Part shown: in pieces, positions 5,618 to 9,439 of the stretch | Layout of the letters: each line of letters begins with the position of its first letter | Position numbering within the stretch: position 1 is the first letter of the stretch | From: Pseudomonadota bacterium | Lineage (GTDB): Bacteria > Pseudomonadota > Gammaproteobacteria > Pseudomonadales > Azotimanducaceae | Length of the DNA: 9,439 nucleotides | Direction: 5' to 3' | Assembly (NCBI GenBank): GCA_009936895.1 | Contig: JAACDS010000009.1 | Coordinates: 1-9,439, forward strand | The notes under the pieces: model-generated | Told to the model about the DNA's origin: nothing | Databases searched by the model: none | The model's input: only the letters and a program-made list of their open reading frames with translations | Made by a program: the position numbers and the translations under genes

Positions 5618-6664
5618 ATGAAAAAAACCTCTGAAACGCGCATCCCGATTTCCGTATTAACCGGTTTTCTTGGCAGTGGGAAAACCACGGTGCTGCGTCA
5701 CCTAGGACAGCTAGGCGCACTGGATCGGACGTTAATCCTGATAAATGAGTTTGGTGAGGTGGGGTTGGATCACGAGCTTCTGACACCCATCGACGACGAC
5801 ACGATGGTGGCGGTGAACAGCGGATGCATTTGTTGCTCTATTCGTGCGGATCTGGTGCAAACCCTAGGCGATGCGCCATGGCGCTTTGCTCGAAACGGTC
5901 AGCGATGGTTCGATCGAGTGATTATTGAAACGACGGGTATCGCTGACCCCGCGCCGATCTTGCAGACGATCATCGGGGAGCAGGTGGTATCTCAATCGTA
6001 TGTGCTTTCTTCGGTACTGACGGCGGTGGATGCCGTTAACGGGCTGGGTTCTTTGGATGCACATTTTGAGGCCGTGAAGCAGGTCGCGGTAGCGGATCGT
6101 ATTTTGCTGACCAAGACCGACCTCATCGACGCCAGCCCCGATGCATTGCTCGCAAAACTTAACACGCTGGCCCCATCAGCACCGACGAGCACGATTGTGG
6201 GTGGCGAAGCCAGCGCAGACTGGTTTTTCAATGTCGGTCAGTATGAGGTGACGGGCAAGGGCGTCGATGTACCCACGTGGCTCGAGGGCGAAAGACTGGC
6301 TGTTGCGGAACAAGCCCCCCATGACCACTCAGGTCACGTCCACGACAGAAATCGTCACCAGCGAATCGAATCCAGCTGTCTTATTTTTGAGGAACCGGTA
6401 GATCCTGGGTTGTTTGAAGCCTGTTTAGAAATGCTGATGCAATTTCGTGGCGCTGATCTGCTTCGAGTAAAGGGCATCATTAACGTATCGGGTATGGATC
6501 GCCCCATGGTGATTCATGGTGTTCAACATGTGTTTCACCCTCCTGAAGTGCTCGAGAGATGGCCTTCCGGCGACCGCAGAACGAAGCTGGTTGTGATTGC
6601 TCGTGATCTTGATCACGGTGAATTGAAAGCGACCTTTTCGGCCTTGGGCCTCGAAGCCATATGA
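5618..6664 (+). CDS. COG0523/CobW-family zinc metallochaperone GTPase
   Basis: This 348-residue G3E-family GTPase shows Walker A GFLGSGKTT (16-24), an NEFGEVGLDHELL segment, the metal-binding CxCC signature GCICC (69-73), ETTGIADP (104-111) as Walker B region, and TKTD (165-168) as guanine-specificity motif. A short His/Asp-rich segment, PHDHSGHVHDRNRH (234-247), separates it from the CobW C-terminal domain (about 253-345). Zur-regulated members of this family (such as ZigA or YeiR) hold zinc at CxCC and hand it to client enzymes using GTP; CobW itself acts in cobalamin synthesis, but no cobalamin genes are nearby. The operator at 5515-5539 and the neighbours support the zinc branch. It is cytosolic and full length. 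The exact client is unknown. A hairpin follows the gene. Confidence 0.93.
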   Translation: MKKTSETRIPISVLTGFLGSGKTTVLRHLGQLGALDRTLILINEFGEVGLDHELLTPIDDDTMVAVNSGCICCSIRADLVQTLGDAPWRFARNGQRWFDRVIIETTGIADPAPILQTIIGEQVVSQSYVLSSVLTAVDAVNGLGSLDAHFEAVKQVAVADRILLTKTDLIDASPDALLAKLNTLAPSAPTSTIVGGEASADWFFNVGQYEVTGKGVDVPTWLEGERLAVAEQAPHDHSGHVHDRNRHQRIESSCLIFEEPVDPGLFEACLEMLMQFRGADLLRVKGIINVSGMDRPMVIHGVQHVFHPPEVLERWPSGDRRTKLVVIARDLDHGELKATFSALGLEAI

Positions 6665-6675
6665 CGAAGGGTTAG

Positions 6676-6714
6676 GCGGCGTGAGCAGAAGTACCCGCGC
6701 CGCGCTTTTGTTTT
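6676..6714 (+). terminator. Possible intrinsic terminator of the COG0523 gene
   Basis: GCGGCG (6676-6681) can pair with CGCCGC (6698-6703) over a 16-base loop, followed by TTTTGTTTT (6706-6714). The loop is large and the stem short, and the first arm could instead pair with GCCGCC just downstream. The position between convergent genes is right. Confidence 0.4.
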
Positions 6715-6750
6715 AGCCGCCGCTCTTATCGCGAGGCTTTATGCAAAATC

Positions 6751-9063
6751 TTAAAACGCTGCGTAAAACTTTAGGCCATAGCTGCGTCCCGGTAGGGGGA
6801 CGTCGTCCTTAACGAAAGACGAGTGGTTGCGCGCTATTTCATTCAGTAGATTCGAGCCAAACAACGAGACGTTGAGGGCTAAGCCATCTGAGAGAGTGAA
6901 CGTATTTGATGCGCGAACATTCAGCATAGAATAGCCCTTGGTGAATTCTTCGTAACTTGCCGTGTCCGTTTGAGACTCGACGTCTTTGAAGATTACCTTC
7001 ATGTCAAATGAACCCCTTGCGTAGGCAGCCTGGTAGATGCTGCGATCAGGATTGATTCGTGGCACGTTTGTGTTGTCCGAGAAGTCAGCGGAAACAGCAT
7101 CCAAGCCGTAGGAAAAAGTTAAGTCACCGCCAGCCAATGGAAAAACCTTGCCGATTTCAAATTCATAGCCGTTGAACTCAGCGTCGCGCTGCACGTAATT
7201 TGCGAGAATCAGTCCACCATGCTCATCGCCGTGTTCTTCATGCTCTTCTACGGTTTCATCCTGTAGGTAGATGTAGTTGTCGATGTTGTTCGAGTAAACC
7301 GTCAGGGATCCGAAGAAAGCCTCGCTAGAATAATCGAAGGTAAGCTCTACGCTTTGCGCCCGCTCGCTTTCCAGATTGGGGTCGCCCACTTCAAATCGCC
7401 CTATGGCCAGGTGCGCGCCGTTCATAAACAGTTCCACTGCGGCTGGTGCTTTCTCAACGCGGGAAAGGTTGAGTGTTGCTGTGAACTGGTCGTTGAATGG
7501 CCGAGCAATCTGCAGACCATAGCTGGTGATGGATTCTTCTGAGTTGAAGTACTGAAGCTCTGCATCTTCCGCATGGTCTTCATCTTCGTTCTCTTCTTCG
7601 CCATGTGCGTGTTCCTCTTCAGCGGAAACGGAGCCGTTTCGTTCAACCCAGTTGTTTCGTGCGCCGAAGTCGATAATAAATTCACCGGCCCGCCGATTGG
7701 CGTAGTAACCAAGCGTGACCTCGTCGGTGTTGACAGGATTCATAAAGACCTCATCGCCAACGATTGCCGTATCTTCGGATACAAAGCCGACGGCGACTTT
7801 CTGAGTCAGGGCCTCATTTGAAAAGTCAAATACGGCGCCGAACTCCTGGGCCTCGTTGGTAAAGACCGTTGGTCCTGCGTGGGCATCGTGTTCTTCATCA
7901 GCGCCATGTTCTTGATCGCCGTCGTGCGCGTTAGACTCTTCGGCATGCGCTTCGGTCAATTCATAGTCAGTGTCTTGGAAGTGATAGTCCACGCCTTTGA
8001 GAAAGCCATTGCCGACAGTTAATGACCCTTCGAGGTTGACGATGTCTGATTCTGTCTTTGCGAAAATGCGTTCAGCCTCTTGCTCATCATGACCGTCGTG
8101 TCCGTCGTCATGACCATCGTGTGCCTCGTCAGCATCGTGATCCGCTTCCTCTTCATGGTCGCCATGCTCATCGACATGAAAGGGCACGCCATAAAGACCT
8201 TCGTTGCTGGAATAGGAAACACCGAAATTCCCCCAACGAGCGACTTTAGAGACGCCAAAACGCATGGTCTCCTTGCTGTAGTCGGAGTTGGCTAACGACG
8301 TGATTGGGCTTTCGTCGTGTTCGTCGCCATGTTCCTCTTCGTGCTCGTCCTCACCTTCATGCTCATCGTGCCTGTCCTCTGAATGAATGAAGGTACCCTC
8401 GGGTATCTCAAAGTTTTCGAATTCGGCGTTGTTAAATGATGCTGTGACGTTGAAGCCACCGATATTGCCTTTGTGCGAAACGAATTCGACTTGACCGTTG
8501 TTGACGCTTTGAGTTTCCAAGCCAAACAGGCTTTCGGACTCGCTAAAGTCCTGGCCGGCGATTGTGTTGTCGACCACATTCACAATACCGCCGATGGCGC
8601 CGTTGGTGTAGAGCAGTGAGGCCGGGCCCTTGATCACTTCGATTTGATCTACGTTGAACAGGTCAACATCCATACTGTGATCGGCGCCTAGGCCGGATAC
8701 GTCTCGTGCCCTGACCCCGTTATTCAGAACTCTCACCCCGTCGCCAGTGAGTCCTCGAATGGTTGGTCGGCTCACTGCGCTACCAAAATCGGTTGTTGAC
8801 ATGCCCAGCAAGTCGTTTAACGCCTCGCCCAGACCAGCGGTCGCGCCGTTGGATAGCTCTTCTCCGCTGAGTATATGGGCATATCCCGCCGAGCCGATGT
8901 CTGACGTTCCAAGAATGGAAGCGGTGACAACGGTCTCTTCTATCAATGTTTCGGCTGCAATCTTTGCATCGGCTGCATGAGTGCTAATGCTTGTGAGGAG
9001 TGCCAAAACGCTCCCCAATAGGAAAGAAGTGCCACTCCGCACTCCAAGGTTTTTGAATTCCAT
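6751..9063 (-). CDS. znuD: ZnuD-like TonB-dependent zinc receptor with His-rich loops
   Basis: This 770-residue outer-membrane receptor takes up zinc or a zinc complex using TonB energy. A signal peptide covers about 1-31 (cleavage near AADA). The TonB box region is EETVVTAS (42-49); the plug follows with RPTIRGLTGDGVRVLNNG (99-116) and IEVIKGPASLLYTNGAIGGIV (141-161). The beta-barrel ends in Phe770 with KFYAAF, a proper outer-membrane terminus, preceded by NHSSFVKDDVPLPGRSY (746-762), a segment typical of ZnuD. Five His/Asp/Glu clusters (about 227-250, 296-326, 372-395, 484-498, 607-615) probably lie in extracellular loops, as in Neisseria ZnuD, where a His-rich loop binds zinc. ATG 9063 has GGAAA at a good distance. 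No Zur box is visible in the 376 bp upstream within the window. Metal specificity is inferred. Confidence 0.92.
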   Translation of the reverse strand: MEFKNLGVRSGTSFLLGSVLALLTSISTHAADAKIAAETLIEETVVTASILGTSDIGSAGYAHILSGEELSNGATAGLGEALNDLLGMSTTDFGSAVSRPTIRGLTGDGVRVLNNGVRARDVSGLGADHSMDVDLFNVDQIEVIKGPASLLYTNGAIGGIVNVVDNTIAGQDFSESESLFGLETQSVNNGQVEFVSHKGNIGGFNVTASFNNAEFENFEIPEGTFIHSEDRHDEHEGEDEHEEEHGDEHDESPITSLANSDYSKETMRFGVSKVARWGNFGVSYSSNEGLYGVPFHVDEHGDHEEEADHDADEAHDGHDDGHDGHDEQEAERIFAKTESDIVNLEGSLTVGNGFLKGVDYHFQDTDYELTEAHAEESNAHDGDQEHGADEEHDAHAGPTVFTNEAQEFGAVFDFSNEALTQKVAVGFVSEDTAIVGDEVFMNPVNTDEVTLGYYANRRAGEFIIDFGARNNWVERNGSVSAEEEHAHGEEENEDEDHAEDAELQYFNSEESITSYGLQIARPFNDQFTATLNLSRVEKAPAAVELFMNGAHLAIGRFEVGDPNLESERAQSVELTFDYSSEAFFGSLTVYSNNIDNYIYLQDETVEEHEEHGDEHGGLILANYVQRDAEFNGYEFEIGKVFPLAGGDLTFSYGLDAVSADFSDNTNVPRINPDRSIYQAAYARGSFDMKVIFKDVESQTDTASYEEFTKGYSMLNVRASNTFTLSDGLALNVSLFGSNLLNEIARNHSSFVKDDVPLPGRSYGLKFYAAF
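8086..8139 (-). repeat. GHD-type tandem repeats in the receptor's second His-rich loop
   Basis: These codons (residues 309-326) encode HDADEAHDGHDDGHDGHD, built from short repeated His-Asp triplet units. Degenerate 9- to 12-base repetition is visible in the DNA (tcatgaccgtcgtgtccg type). It resembles in composition, but not in DNA, the permease repeat at 2574-2645. Confidence 0.6.
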
Positions 9064-9122
9064 GTGTGATTTTCCAGTTCAAATTGTTGTTCGTGACCCG
9101 GTCGGGTCTGGTTCGTCAGGGA

Positions 9123-9439
9123 CTAGAACGGAAGTGGGGGGGCTCTTATGAGTTTGGTGGAGTGGTTGCTGCAATTCGTAACGTGAAGCGCCGAGTCTCG
9201 ATGCTGTGGCGCATTCCAGCGTTCCGCACGTCGGATTCGATCCGTGCCGGTGGCTGCCGGGTCATCATCGTTAAACCCACTGCAGACGGCGCAAATGACC
9301 TGATTGCAATCCTCGTGGTCCAGCAATAATTCGACGCCCATGTATCCGATGAAGGCCATGCAAGACAGAAGCAGAACAATGGCCCGTGAGGCTTGAAGTT
9401 TTAGGGTTGTTGGCAAGCGAAACTCTTTGCGCAGTCGTC
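9123..9439 (-). CDS. Small membrane-anchored or exported Cys protein, 5' end cut
   Basis: The minus frame is open from the window edge to TAG at 9123-9125, giving at least 105 residues. A hydrophobic segment (SRAIVLLLSCMAFIGYMGVELLL) forms a signal or membrane anchor. After it come HEDCNQVICAVCSGFNDDD, with Cys in a CxxxxCxxC-like spacing, then a hydrophilic His-containing part (NCSNHS) and an IRAPPLPF end. Small exported Cys/His proteins with an RAPP-like C-terminus occur beside metal-related TonB receptors, which loosely recalls DUF2946; I cannot assign a family firmly. An in-frame TTG at 9416 could be a start, but the frame has no stop before the edge, so the true start may lie outside. 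It is 59 bp upstream of the receptor and probably co-transcribed with it. Confidence 0.5.
   Translation of the reverse strand, partial: RLRKEFRLPTTLKLQASRAIVLLLSCMAFIGYMGVELLLDHEDCNQVICAVCSGFNDDDPAATGTDRIRRAERWNAPQHRDSALHVTNCSNHSTKLIRAPPLPF

Noticed and set aside
5449..5688. Upstream extension of the dehydrogenase frame
   Set aside because: It would run through the Zur operator and into the COG0523 gene; ATG 5448 has a good ribosome site and matches the family N-terminus.
9066..9329. 87-codon plus-strand open frame
   Set aside because: It overlaps the better supported small minus-strand gene and has no domain or ribosome site.
1..9439. Mobile element, prophage or tRNA insertion signature
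   Set aside because: No transposase, integrase, terminal repeats or tRNA-like cloverleaf was found on either strand.

Overview
The window reads as a compact zinc-homeostasis island of a gammaproteobacterium, possibly a marine one. That taxonomic guess is inference from the gene families, the Zur-type operator sequence and moderate GC content; there is no rRNA marker. Almost every recognisable gene belongs to a family tied to zinc limitation. Three near-identical inverted repeats (core GTTAC/T-N3-GTAAC) sit exactly in the promoter regions and are best read as binding sites for Zur, the zinc-sensing Fur-family repressor encoded here.

Layout. 1-620: no intact gene; a coding-like but frame-disrupted remnant lies at about 224-580. 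621-1085 (minus): exported DUF3299 protein, divergent from 1138-3284 (plus), a MacB/LolD-type ABC ATPase and its FtsX-like permease with a histidine-rich extracytoplasmic insert; a Zur-like box sits in the 52-bp gap between the two start codons. 3340-4202 (plus): zur, apparently with a rare AUC start, translationally coupled to a MerC-like membrane protein; its promoter starts inside the permease stop codon and carries a second box. 4312-5448 (minus): iron-containing alcohol dehydrogenase, divergent from 5618-6664 (plus), a COG0523/CobW-family metallochaperone GTPase; the gap holds the best box, a perfect 11-bp inverted repeat. 6751-9063 (minus): ZnuD-like TonB-dependent outer-membrane receptor with five His/Asp/Glu clusters, preceded by a small Cys-containing membrane-anchored ORF cut by the window end.

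How it may work together (inference): under zinc starvation Zur releases the boxes. The receptor would bring zinc across the outer membrane, the ABC/DUF3299 module would act at or in the periplasm, the COG0523 GTPase would deliver scarce zinc to client proteins, and an iron-dependent dehydrogenase may replace a zinc-dependent one. A related Zur-regulated ABC plus DUF3299 system is known in Vibrio cholerae (zrg genes) and Pseudomonas aeruginosa (PA4063-PA4066 region), so that module is not wholly new. The unusual points are the absence here of the usual DUF2796 partner, the His-rich insert in the permease, the Zur-box-linked iron dehydrogenase and the AUC start of zur.
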